DNA of 64,000 nucleotides from Paracoccaceae bacterium (GTDB taxonomy: Bacteria; Pseudomonadota; Alphaproteobacteria; Rhodobacterales; Rhodobacteraceae), in contig JASMHC010000010.1 in the NCBI GenBank assembly GCA_030750975.1, positions 1-64,000 on the forward strand, written 5' to 3'. A model generated the notes under the pieces. The model searched no databases, was not told the origin of the DNA, and worked only from the letters and a program-made list of their open reading frames with translations. Position numbers and translations under genes: made by a program. Positions 34,439 through 44,491 of the stretch are shown here, piece after piece (positions within the stretch are counted from its first letter, which is position 1; each line of letters begins with the position of its first letter).

Positions 34439-35200
34439 ATGAAACCGTTTCTGATCCTGCAACTGCGCCCCGAAGACGAAGCCGCCGACAATGAGTTCGC
34501 GGCGTTCCTTGAAAAGGGCGGTTTTTCCCCTGACGAAGTTCAGCGCATCCGGCTGGACCAGCACCCGCTTCCCGACAACCTGAACCTTGATGATTATTCC
34601 GGCATAATCGTCGGCGGCGGTCCGGGCTGTGTCTCGGACCCGCTGGACGGCAAGGACCCGGTTGAGAAGCGGATCGAGGACGAGATCATGGGCCTGATGC
34701 CCGAGATATGCGCCCGCGATGTTCCGTTTCTGGGATGCTGCTATGGGATGGGCATTCTTGGCCATCACCTGTCGCCCGGTGTCGTGTCGAAAGCGCGTTT
34801 CGGCGAACCGGTCGGAGGCGTGGATTGCGCCTTGACCGACGCCGGCCGGTCGGACCCGCTGATGGTGGGCGTGCCAGACAGGTTCCGCGCTTTGGTCGGC
34901 CACAAAGAGGCGGTGCAATCCTTGCCCGAAGGGGCGGTGCATCTGGTCAGCTCAGGCCCGGCACCATATCAGATGCTGCGCTGCGGGCAGAATGTCTATG
35001 CCACGCAATTCCACCCCGAGGCGGACGCGAAAGGATTTGAAACGCGCATCCATATCTACAAACACAAGGGCTATTTCCCGCCCGAGACAGCGGATGACCT
35101 GATCCGGCAAATCCACAAGGAAGACATCCGCTTCCCCGAGATGATCCTGAGAAATTTCCGCACGAGATACGCGGCGGGGCGTGACAATGGCGATCCCTGA
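34439..35200 (+). CDS. Class I glutamine amidotransferase-like protein
   Basis: A 253-aa stand-alone GATase1 domain. The nucleophile elbow GCCYG (Cys101), GGGPG oxyanion-region loop and the HPEAD motif (His near 194) are present; the acid of the triad is the E/D following. Related to the GuaA amidotransferase half but fused to no synthetase. Function unknown (possibly gamma-glutamyl hydrolysis). The last 13 bases of the gene (codons G-D-P-stop) overlap the 3' end of the convergent tRNA-Arg(TCT) gene. Confidence 0.87.
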   Translation: MKPFLILQLRPEDEAADNEFAAFLEKGGFSPDEVQRIRLDQHPLPDNLNLDDYSGIIVGGGPGCVSDPLDGKDPVEKRIEDEIMGLMPEICARDVPFLGCCYGMGILGHHLSPGVVSKARFGEPVGGVDCALTDAGRSDPLMVGVPDRFRALVGHKEAVQSLPEGAVHLVSSGPAPYQMLRCGQNVYATQFHPEADAKGFETRIHIYKHKGYFPPETADDLIRQIHKEDIRFPEMILRNFRTRYAAGRDNGDP

Positions 35201-35264
35201 AGGACTCGAACCCTCAACCTGCTGATTAGAAGTCAGCTGCTCTATCCAGTTGAGCTAAGGGACC
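35188..35264 (-). tRNA. tRNA-Arg(TCT)
   Basis: 77 nt on the minus strand with encoded CCA (TGG at 35188-35190 on the plus strand). Acceptor GGTCCCT/AGGGATC (one G-U), anticodon stem GCTGA/TCAGC with loop CTTCTAA (anticodon TCT), T arm GGTTCGAGTC. Its 3' end overlaps the amidotransferase coding sequence by 13 bp. Confidence 0.96.
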
Positions 35265-35331
35265 GCTGGGCTGCCTTCTCGGACAAGTTGGCGGGCAATT
35301 CAAGCACCTGATGCAAAAAAGTCAGGTGTGA

Positions 35332-35643
35332 TCAGTGGGTCCAGGGGCCGCGCCGGTTGGTGGCGAAGTTTTCGCCATAGCCGCCCTTGCGGATATTCGG
35401 CTTACGGGTGTGGGGGTCGAACACCTGGGCGCTGATACCGTGATCGGCCGCGTATTCCAGTGCGGCCTCTTTGCTGTCGAATTTCAGCTTGACCTGCGCT
35501 TGCGTATCCGAAGACGAGGTCCAGCCCATCAGCGGATCGATGTCACGGGCCGAGCTTTGGGCGAATTCGAGGATCCAGACTTTGGTTTTGCCCATGCCCG
35601 ATTGCATGGCGTTGCGGGCGGGCTGGTAAATTCGTGCTTGCAT
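35332..35643 (-). CDS. NDUFS4-like complex I accessory subunit (ETC complex I subunit)
   Basis: A 103-aa protein homologous to the mitochondrial 18-kDa AQDQ subunit NDUFS4, found in Alphaproteobacteria as a supernumerary complex I subunit. The ATG at 35643 follows CGGAG and gives MQARIYQPARNAMQSGMGKTKVWILEF, then DPLMGWTSSSDTQAQVKLKFDSKEAALEYAADHG and the C-terminal KPNIRKGGYGENFATNRRGPWTH, the family core. It lies 22 kb from the nuo operon of this same window. No signal peptide; it acts on the cytoplasmic arm. Confidence 0.93.
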   Translation of the reverse strand: MQARIYQPARNAMQSGMGKTKVWILEFAQSSARDIDPLMGWTSSSDTQAQVKLKFDSKEAALEYAADHGISAQVFDPHTRKPNIRKGGYGENFATNRRGPWTH

Positions 35644-35726
35644 GGCTGACTCCGGGTTTGTACCGCTTATCCCGAAAATCCGGGCCGGGATCAAGGTGGC
35701 AATCGTGCGAAACCTGTTGATCCGGT

Positions 35727-35777
35727 GGGCGTTTCAATATCAACTTGTGCCGCAGGTTCGTTTCGAGACGCTTTGGA
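35727..35777 (+). repeat. Dispersed ~50-bp palindromic repeat, copy 5
   Basis: GGGCGTTTCAATATCAACTT at the left and CGAGACGCTTTGGA at the right; aligns without gaps to copy 6 (43758) with roughly two-thirds identity. It lies in the gap between the NDUFS4-like gene and the RTX gene. Confidence 0.75.
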
Positions 35778-35928
35778 CGGGGGCAAATGACGCGGGCCTA
35801 TTGGGCCGAAGCGCGCAACAGTCTGTTTCCATTTTGTAAAAGCCCGATAACTTGAATGTGTTAACCTTACCGCTTAACATTCAGCCCTGCCTTTGCGAGC
35901 TGTGAGCAGAGGCTGTGGGGGTAATGAT

Positions 35929-36939
35929 ATGGGACTTTTGACCGCTCTGCTCGGGCTGTGGGGGCTGTCCTTTCTGATTTCAAAAATCGATTTTGGAAGC
36001 GACACCACCAGCGACACCAGTGATGACGATGGACGCATCAATGTTGGCGCGGAAAATCAGGTAACATCCGGATCGACCGTGGAAGACATGATCTTCGGGA
36101 CCGAGGGCAACGACACGATCGAGGCCCTTGGCGGGGCCGATACGGTCTATGCCCGTGGCGGCGATGATGTTGTGTCGGGCGGTGCGGGCGACGACCGCGT
36201 GTTTCTGGGGGCGGGCAACGACGGCTGGAATGAAAGCGGCATTTCCCAATCCGGCGACAGCGGTAATGATTTTGTCCGCGGGGGTGCGGGCAGCGATCTG
36301 ATCCGTGGCGCCTCGGGCGATGACACGCTGTTCGGCGATACCGGTGATGACGTCATTTACGGCCATAACGGCGCGGATTCGATAAGTGGCGGGTTCGGCA
36401 ATGATTATATCGGGGCCGGTGACGGTAACGATACGGTGCTTGGCGGCGAGGGTAATGATGATCTGCGCGGTGCGGGTGGCGATGACCTGATCCGCGGCGG
36501 GACCGGTGACGACAATCTGAATGGCGGTGCCGGGGCCGACACGCTTTTGGGCGAGGACGGCAATGACCGTTTCGTCATGGATGACGGCGACCGGGCCGAA
36601 GGCGGCCGCGGCGATGACCGCTTTATCGTCTCTGGCGGGTCGGAAATCACCGGCGGCGGTGGAAATGACCGTATCTGGGCGCAATACGAGGCCGACTGGG
36701 CCGGGCCTGTTATCATCAAGGATTTCGATCCGACCGAGGACTTTTTGACCATCGACCCGATGGGCACGATACCGGGCGCGTCTTACAATGGCAGTGGCGA
36801 GCTTCTGGAAACGTCCTATCGCTTTGCCACGTCCGGTGGCCATACCGGGATTTATGTCGGTAGCGAACTGGTGGCGGTGATCGAAAACACCGCTCCGGGC
36901 GATTTTGATGCGGGCAATCTGCTGCTGGTCCACGCCTGA
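35929..36939 (+). CDS. RTX-type (hemolysin calcium-binding repeat) protein with N-terminal membrane segment
   Basis: A 336-aa acidic protein. The ATG at 35929 follows GGGGGTAATGAT. Residues 2-20 form a hydrophobic segment (LLTALLGLWGLSFLIS). From ~45 to ~245 there are about fifteen glycine/aspartate nonapeptide repeats of the GGxGxDxUx type (e.g. GGAGDDRVF, GGEGNDDLR, GGAGADTLL) that form a calcium-bound beta-roll. The C-terminal ~80 residues (IIKDFDPTEDFLTID...DFDAGNLLLVHA) resemble the end of type I-secreted proteins. No enzymatic domain and no secretion genes nearby. The N-terminal hydrophobic segment is unusual for a type I substrate. Confidence 0.87.
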   Translation: MGLLTALLGLWGLSFLISKIDFGSDTTSDTSDDDGRINVGAENQVTSGSTVEDMIFGTEGNDTIEALGGADTVYARGGDDVVSGGAGDDRVFLGAGNDGWNESGISQSGDSGNDFVRGGAGSDLIRGASGDDTLFGDTGDDVIYGHNGADSISGGFGNDYIGAGDGNDTVLGGEGNDDLRGAGGDDLIRGGTGDDNLNGGAGADTLLGEDGNDRFVMDDGDRAEGGRGDDRFIVSGGSEITGGGGNDRIWAQYEADWAGPVIIKDFDPTEDFLTIDPMGTIPGASYNGSGELLETSYRFATSGGHTGIYVGSELVAVIENTAPGDFDAGNLLLVHA

Positions 36940-36965
36940 CCCTTGGGGCTGCCCGGCCCAAAGGG
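36940..36965 (+). terminator. Possible terminator hairpin after the RTX gene
   Basis: CCCTTGGG and CCCAAAGGG pair with one bulge across a GC-rich loop, beginning directly after the stop codon. Only short T runs follow, so the call is weak. Confidence 0.4.
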
Positions 36966-37090
36966 TTGCATCTTTGGCAGATAAGAACAAATATGGAACT
37001 TGCGCCGATTGCGTTTCGTCCTAGTGCCAGGATACTGGTCCTTTGGCGGAACGCGCGAAACCTGTTGAAACGCTTTAATGCGAGTTTCCC

Positions 37091-39285
<2,195 letters not shown>

Positions 39286-39289
<4 letters not shown>

Positions 39290-39999
39290 AAACTACGCTT
39301 GAAAGGATCCTAGTAGAATATTTTGAAGGTAAAGGCCCGTTTTGCGGGCTTGGCTTTGATCGTAGTAAATTTCTATGGAAAATACCGGCCAGACGTGAGT
39401 TTGAAGTTGATCTGTGTGGTGATGCTGCAAAGGACAACGTGACCCTAAGATACGCTTTTGAAACGTATTGGAAGGATAACCCTCATCGACACTACGAGCT
39501 TGCCCGTTGGGTGGTGAAGGAGTGGGGCAAAATACCTCGTCTCAGTGAAACAAATATTCACTCATTTACCAAACGCGCTGAAACTCCACGAAATTTTACG
39601 CCAATAGATAATATTGCCAGTTATTCAAAAGTGCTTTCTTTCGTTTTCCCGGACCGTTATGCGATTTTTGATGCTCGAGTTTCTGCGAGTCTGAACGCTA
39701 TTCAGCTTTTGTCGCAAACCGAAGGGGATCGAATGTGGTTTCCCAGGCTTCCAAGCCGGAACGCCGGAATAAAAGATTTCAATAGTTCCCTGCCTGATTT
39801 CAAGGGCAAATTTCAAAATCGCTCTCAGAATTCGGGAAGTGAAATCCTACCTGATTTCGCATATGAAGAGTATGTTCACCATCTACGTTATGTAAAAATG
39901 CACGTACAAGAATCTCGTGAATTGACTTGGTACGAGATGGCTTTGTTTTCGGACGCACCCAAGCTGGTTGAGTTGGCATCGATACGCTTTCGCTCATAG
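39286..39999 (+). CDS. Hypothetical AT-rich protein coupled to uvrB
   Basis: A 237-aa protein whose ATG overlaps the uvrB stop (ATGA) and whose ribosome site (GGGGGAGG) lies inside uvrB. Base and codon use are clearly AT-richer than uvrB, suggesting later acquisition. The stretch [25 protein letters not shown] recalls the helical xxxFxxPxxYxIxDxRV segment in some DNA glycosylase-like/HhH proteins of unknown role; no catalytic residues can be assigned. No signal peptide or membrane helix. Its context suggests a DNA-related or defence-related role, which is inference. Confidence 0.65.
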
Positions 40000-40490
40000 T
40001 TTGAGGTGTAAGGGGAAATAAAAAACGTCCGTCCCCCGCGCGAATAGCAGCCGCAGGCTGCCGCGCGAGCGTCATGCTGGAAGCATGCCTCCGGCATGAC
40101 CCGCCCCGTCGCACCTTTGGTGCGCCTTTATGATTGCCCACCGAAGGTGGGGTGGGCGGCGCTTTTGCACCCTCGCGCCATACGCAATCGTAGGAAGATT
40201 TGGATAAATAAACTGCCCCACGACAGCGCACCGATGCCACCCCGCGGGTCGGCGCTCGCGCGGTCTGTGATACTCACCATCATCTCTCACATCCCTTTGG
40301 CGACGGGTGGGACCCGTGCGGATGGCAAGCGTAGCCTCTGCACCCTGTCAGACCAAGTCACCTGCAAACTCGGCCAACGGGGCAATTGATGAATTCTTGC
40401 AGCCGTGACAAGGTTCGTAGGTGTCACCCCAAAACCAAGATTGATCCAATTCTTTCCTGCCCCGTATTATCCATAAAACAGGAGAATGCC
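40000..40490. repeat. Gene-free stretch with a cluster of short tight hairpins
   Basis: Four small perfect hairpins lie in a row: GCAGCC-GCA-GGCTGC (40047-40061), the CATGCT/AGCATG plus GCATGCC-TCC-GGCATG compound (40072-40100), GCACC-TTT-GGTGC (40111-40123) and CCCACC-GAA-GGTGGG (40137-40151). Short open frames across them on the minus strand are by-products. The remainder (40160-40490) shows no gene; the ribosome site and start of the next gene come at its end. Confidence 0.65.
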
Positions 40491-41468
40491 ATGCCGGGAC
40501 TATGGCGCACTTTTTGGGTTAGTGTGATGGCTGCGGGGGCCTTGTCTCTGGCCATATTGTTGTTGGCACCCCGTCTGTCAGCGATCGAGTTGCTGCCGGA
40601 TACAGGTTTTGCGTGGTATTACTGGAAGCTTCCCGAACAAACGCTGGGCGGCCAGATCAGCGCATGGGGGTTTTACCTGCTGCATCAGCTTTTTTTCTGG
40701 GGTCTGATCTGGTGGGCGCAAAAAAACCGGCACCTGTTACGAGACCGGGCCAAGTTGCATCCGGTCAATCTGGTCGGACTTTTGGGGATGGGGGCGTTCG
40801 GGCTGCTGCATTACCTGCAAACCTTTATTTGGTATGACGGGTTGGCGCAGGATACTTCGGTGTTTTCATCGCAGGCGTCGGTGATCCTTCTGTTGGTGCT
40901 TGTGCTGATGATCGAAGCGCCGCGACGCGGGCTGATATTCGGGCAGGGTGGTACGTGGCTTTCGGCTGTGCGGCCGATACTGATCCGCTATCACGGATAT
41001 TATTTCGCCTGGGCCGTCACCTATACGTTCTGGTTCCACCCGATGGAAACCACGTGGGGCCACATATTGGGCTTCTTTTACACATTTCTGCTGATGATAC
41101 AGGGGGCGCTGGCCTTCACCCGTGTGCATACCAATAAATGGTGGACGCTGACGCTTGAGATTTCGGTGCTGGTTCACGGGGTGGTTGTGGCACTGGTGGC
41201 GGGGCAGGAATTCTGGACGATGTTTTTCTTCGGTTTCCTGACGATTTTTGTGGTCACGCAGATGCACGGTCTGGGCCTGTCGCGGGTGGTGCGCTGGGGC
41301 ATTGTCGTGCTGTGGCTGGCGGCGATCGTCTTTGTTTATCAGGGTAAGGGTTGGGGCAATCTGAACGAGATCGTGCGCATTCCGGCCATCGACTATTTGC
41401 TGGTGCTGGGGCTGGGAGGTATTTTGATCCTGGGGCGCCGCGTCATACTTTCCCGCAGACAGCCCTAG
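40491..41468 (+). CDS. Multi-pass integral membrane protein of unknown function
   Basis: A 325-aa protein with about nine hydrophobic helices. The ATG at 40491 follows AACAGGAGAATGCC; the frame from 40386 is non-coding. Features: tryptophan-rich helix ends, WYYWKLPEQT in the first outer loop, HQLFFWGLIWWA, and histidines in HGYYFAWAVTYTFWFHPMETTWGHILGFFYTFLLMIQGALAF, a pattern reminiscent of heme- or quinone-binding membrane proteins. I do not recognise the family with certainty. Convergent with and overlapping by four bases the thioesterase gene. Confidence 0.8.
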   Translation: MPGLWRTFWVSVMAAGALSLAILLLAPRLSAIELLPDTGFAWYYWKLPEQTLGGQISAWGFYLLHQLFFWGLIWWAQKNRHLLRDRAKLHPVNLVGLLGMGAFGLLHYLQTFIWYDGLAQDTSVFSSQASVILLLVLVLMIEAPRRGLIFGQGGTWLSAVRPILIRYHGYYFAWAVTYTFWFHPMETTWGHILGFFYTFLLMIQGALAFTRVHTNKWWTLTLEISVLVHGVVVALVAGQEFWTMFFFGFLTIFVVTQMHGLGLSRVVRWGIVVLWLAAIVFVYQGKGWGNLNEIVRIPAIDYLLVLGLGGILILGRRVILSRRQP

Positions 41469-41872
41469 GGTAAAAAGAACGTCGCTTGCGCCCGGGCGAT
41501 TTGTTTGGCCGAGGGCAGGCTGATCAAATGCGCCTCGACCGTGGCCAGGGATTTGCCCGCGCGGGCGATTTCTGCCCGGCACTGGATCTGCTCCCCCGTG
41601 CCGGGGCGCAGGAACTGGCAGTTAAAATTGGTGGTGGCCACGGGGCGGAATTCGCCGAATGCGCCGGCGGTGGCCAGAACCATGGTGGTGTCCGCAAGGG
41701 TCATCAGTGCCTGGCCCGAAACGATCCCGCCGACGCGGGCCAGTTTTGGCGATAGCGGGATATGGGTGACGCAGGCGGTTTCGCTGATTTCGGCCACGGT
41801 GATGTCAAGATCACGGACCCAGTCCGAGAAATTCAGCTCGAGAATTTGCTGCGCGTCGCCCGTGGTCAGCAT
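41465..41872 (-). CDS. PaaI-type hotdog-fold acyl-CoA thioesterase
   Basis: A 135-aa hotdog protein. The segment RVGGIVSGQALMTLADTTMVLATAG carries the PaaI/YbgC-like G.....G..L...AD core, in which the aspartate activates water for CoA-ester hydrolysis; NCQFLRPGTGEQIQCRAEIARAGKSLATVEAHL is the following beta-sheet. Start preceded by AGGGGGACCGC. Substrate unknown. Transcribed in the same direction as moaA, 65 bases downstream of it. Confidence 0.87.
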   Translation of the reverse strand: MLTTGDAQQILELNFSDWVRDLDITVAEISETACVTHIPLSPKLARVGGIVSGQALMTLADTTMVLATAGAFGEFRPVATTNFNCQFLRPGTGEQIQCRAEIARAGKSLATVEAHLISLPSAKQIARAQATFFLP

Positions 41873-41937
41873 GCGGTCCCCCTTTGGGCTTGACCAAAGA
41901 CGGATACATTAGGCGGGTTCGATAGAGGGCGCAACAA

Positions 41938-42945
41938 TCAGCCGCCGGTATGGCTCATGTGGCGGGTCATCTGCCCGTCCACCTGATCGCGGGAGTAATC
42001 GAAATCATGGCCTTCGGGTTTCAGACCGATGGCTTTTCGGATCGCGTGTTCCAGCGGCGCGTCGGTGTCGGGATGGTCGCGTAAGGCGGGGCGCAGATCG
42101 GCCATGTCCTCTTGTCCGAGGCACATGAACAGCTCGCCGGTGCAGGTCATCCGCACACGGTTGCAGCTTTCGCAGAAATTGTGGCTGAGCGGGGTGATAA
42201 AGCCGATTTTCTGGCCGGTTTCCTCAAGCCGGACATAGCGGGCCGGGCCGCCGCTGCGTTCGGCCAGATCGGTCACGGCGTAGGTTTGCGCCAGCTGCGC
42301 GCGCACATCGTCGAGCGACCAGTATTGGCCCAGCCGGTCCTCGTTACCAAGATCGCCCATCGGCATTACCTCGATCCATGTCAGGTCCATGCCGCGCTCG
42401 GCGCACCATTCGGTCAGGCTGAACAACTCGTCTTCGTTGAACCCTTTCAACGCCACCGCGTTGATCTTGATCCGCAGGCCCGCCTTTTGCGCCGCGTCGA
42501 TGCCGCGCAACACCTGCGGCAGGCGGCCCCAGCGGGTTACATCGGCGAATTTCTTTTCGTCCAGCGTATCCAGAGACACATTCACCCGCCGCACGCCCGC
42601 GTCAAAAAGCGGCTGGGCAAAGCGTTCCAGCTGAGAGCCGTTGGTGGTTAGCGTCAGCTCGTCCAGCGCACCGCTGTCAAGATGGCGCGACATGCCCTGA
42701 AAGAAGGTCATGATATCGCGCCGCACCAGGGGTTCGCCACCGGTAATCCGCAGCTTTTTCACCCCCATGCGAATAAAGGTCGAACACATGCGGTCCAGCT
42801 CTTCCAGCGTCAGCAATTCCTTTTTTGGCAGGAAGGTCATGTTTTCCGCCATGCAATAGACGCAGCGGAAGTCACACCTGTCGGTGACAGAGACGCGCAG
42901 ATAGGTGATGGCGCGCTGGAACGGATCGATCAATGGGGCGGTCAT
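41938..42945 (-). CDS. moaA: GTP 3',8-cyclase MoaA (molybdenum cofactor biosynthesis)
   Basis: Radical-SAM enzyme for the first step of molybdopterin synthesis. 335 aa. N-terminal cluster CDFRCVYC (CxxxCxxC), [10 protein letters not shown] (SAM binding), and the C-terminal second cluster: [13 protein letters not shown]...C (CxxC and a further Cys). The protein ends in a short extension rather than the classical GG; it ends HMSHTGG, so the GG tail is present. Conserved in all respects. Confidence 0.96.
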   Translation of the reverse strand: MTAPLIDPFQRAITYLRVSVTDRCDFRCVYCMAENMTFLPKKELLTLEELDRMCSTFIRMGVKKLRITGGEPLVRRDIMTFFQGMSRHLDSGALDELTLTTNGSQLERFAQPLFDAGVRRVNVSLDTLDEKKFADVTRWGRLPQVLRGIDAAQKAGLRIKINAVALKGFNEDELFSLTEWCAERGMDLTWIEVMPMGDLGNEDRLGQYWSLDDVRAQLAQTYAVTDLAERSGGPARYVRLEETGQKIGFITPLSHNFCESCNRVRMTCTGELFMCLGQEDMADLRPALRDHPDTDAPLEHAIRKAIGLKPEGHDFDYSRDQVDGQMTRHMSHTGG

Positions 42946-43019
42946 TGGACTTAGGTAAGGCGCATGCGGATAAACGGCAAGTCAAATACCCCACAGAAAG
43001 GCTTTGAACAAATGGCGTA

Positions 43020-43703
43020 TCAGTCTTTCGGCAGGTATTTTGCGGCCTCCTTTCGGGCGAAGGCCTTCATCCGTGCGCCGTACAGGTCCAGAAAGGCCCG
43101 CACCCGCGCGGGATCGCGTTTCGACAGATCGCGCAGCCACCAGGCGACGGCTTTCTGGATGAACCATTGCTTGTCGTCCACATAGCTTGCGGCCCAGCCC
43201 AGCACCCGTTCGCGGATGGCCAGTTCCTCGGCCGAGGCATCCCGGCTGCGGTTGAAGCGCAACGTGATGACCAAGGCCGCGCGGCGGGTCCACATATGGT
43301 CCGACGTTGTCCAGCGCTCGATCTCGTCCAGGCGCGTGCTGTCCGCCACGACCCGCCGCTGCCCCGCCATCATCGCGTGATCCGCAATCGCCCAGCTGTC
43401 GAAATCGGGGACCCAGGATGCGATCAGCCGCCAAACGGCGTCGTCATCCCTGATCCGCGCCTGGGTCAGCAGCTTGGCCGCCAGAACGCGGGCCTCGTAG
43501 ATGTCGGTCTGCCAAAGGCTGTCGGCCAGCGCGACCCGTTCCCCGACACTCAGGCCGCGCCGCCAGTCCTTGGCCAGATCATCCAACGGTCCGTTGGCTA
43601 TCCCCAGATAGGTGCGGTCGATCTTGTGATAGCCGCGCATGCCCTCGGCCCGACCGGGTTCGACATGGGTTTTCATCAGGGTCAGCGCGTCATCAAGGGT
43701 CAT
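43020..43703 (-). CDS. DNA alkylation repair (AlkD-like) HEAT-repeat protein
   Basis: A 227-aa all-helical protein of the AlkC/AlkD HEAT-like family, which removes N3/N7-alkyl purines without base flipping. Seen: FDSWAIADHAM, the central ERWTTSDHMWTRRAALVITL (Trp and Arg lining the DNA groove), and DDKQWFIQKAVAWWLRDLSKRDP with the WxxKAxxWxLR pattern of this family. The start follows AAAGGAAAGAGCC. Transcribed alone, with a repeat copy upstream. Confidence 0.9.
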   Translation of the reverse strand: MTLDDALTLMKTHVEPGRAEGMRGYHKIDRTYLGIANGPLDDLAKDWRRGLSVGERVALADSLWQTDIYEARVLAAKLLTQARIRDDDAVWRLIASWVPDFDSWAIADHAMMAGQRRVVADSTRLDEIERWTTSDHMWTRRAALVITLRFNRSRDASAEELAIRERVLGWAASYVDDKQWFIQKAVAWWLRDLSKRDPARVRAFLDLYGARMKAFARKEAAKYLPKD

Positions 43704-43757
43704 GGCTCTTTCCTTTGTGCGGCGTTCGTTCTAATGCGCAACACCTATTGATATTGT

Positions 43758-43808
43758 GTGCGTTTCAAAATCAACTTGTGTTTCAGGTTAATCTCGAAAC
43801 GCTTCAGG
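43758..43808 (+). repeat. Dispersed ~50-bp palindromic repeat, copy 6
   Basis: TGTGCGTTTCAAAATCAACT at the left and ATCTCGAAACGCTTCAGG at the right. It is the best match to copy 1 (in reverse orientation) and copy 5. It sits between the divergent AlkD-like and gph genes, 18 bp upstream of the gph ATG. Confidence 0.75.
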
Positions 43809-43825
43809 CAGGCAAAGCAGGGCAG

Positions 43826-44491
43826 ATGCGCACGGTTATCTTCGATCTTGACGGCACATTGGCGGATACCAGCGGCGATCTGATCGACGCGGCGAATGGT
43901 TGTTTCCGCCAGATGGGCGCGGGCGATCTGCTTTGCCCGTCCGGTGATGCGGCCACCGCCATGCACGGGGCACGCGCCATGTTGCGCCTGGGTCTGTCCC
44001 GGATCGGCCGCGCCGGTGACGAGGCCGAGGTCGAGCGGCAATATCCGGTGTTTCTTGACCTGTACGAGGCACAGCTGACCCGGCACAGCCACCTTTATGA
44101 CGGGGCGGAACAGGTTGTCGAAGATTTGAAATCCGCAGGCTACAGGGTGGGCGTGTGCACCAACAAGCCCGCGCGGATGGCTCGGGTTCTTCTGATCCAT
44201 TTCGGGGTTTTTGAAGCCTTCGGCGCGCTGGTCGGGGCCGACACGTTGCCGGTGCGCAAGCCCGATCCCGAACCCTTGCGCGAAACCGTGCGCCGCGCGG
44301 GCGGAGACCCGGCGCAATCGCTGTTGGTGGGCGACACGATCACCGACCGCAAAACAGCATCGGCGGCAGGCGTGCCATCGGTTCTGGTCACGTTCAGCCC
44401 GGCGGGGCGCAGTGTTGCCGCGCTTGAACCCGACGCGCTGATCGATCATTTCGACGAATTGCCCGCGCGGGTTCAGGAATTGATCGGCTGA
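43826..44491 (+). CDS. gph: Phosphoglycolate phosphatase-like HAD hydrolase Gph
   Basis: A 221-aa HAD phosphatase. The ATG at 43826 (GCAGGGCAG upstream) begins MRTVIFDLDGTLADT, with motif I DLDGTLADT, motif II CTNK (VCTNKPARMAR), motif III lysine VRKPDPEPL, and motif IV GDTITDRKTA. The cap follows motif I at ~20-80. Most like Gph, which removes 2-phosphoglycolate formed by DNA repair or photorespiration; other small phosphate substrates are possible. Confidence 0.88.
   Translation: MRTVIFDLDGTLADTSGDLIDAANGCFRQMGAGDLLCPSGDAATAMHGARAMLRLGLSRIGRAGDEAEVERQYPVFLDLYEAQLTRHSHLYDGAEQVVEDLKSAGYRVGVCTNKPARMARVLLIHFGVFEAFGALVGADTLPVRKPDPEPLRETVRRAGGDPAQSLLVGDTITDRKTASAAGVPSVLVTFSPAGRSVAALEPDALIDHFDELPARVQELIG

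Noticed and set aside
36100-36600. Possible DNA tandem repeat or CRISPR-like periodicity
   Set aside because: The periodicity is in coding DNA for glycine/aspartate nonapeptides; units vary in sequence and there are no spacers.
35980-36990. Long antisense frame across the RTX repeats
   Set aside because: Periodic DNA of the nonapeptide repeats keeps all frames open; no coding evidence.
40072-40290. 72-codon frame on the minus strand between uvrB follower and membrane gene
   Set aside because: It reads across a row of hairpins and has no ribosome site or recognisable protein features.
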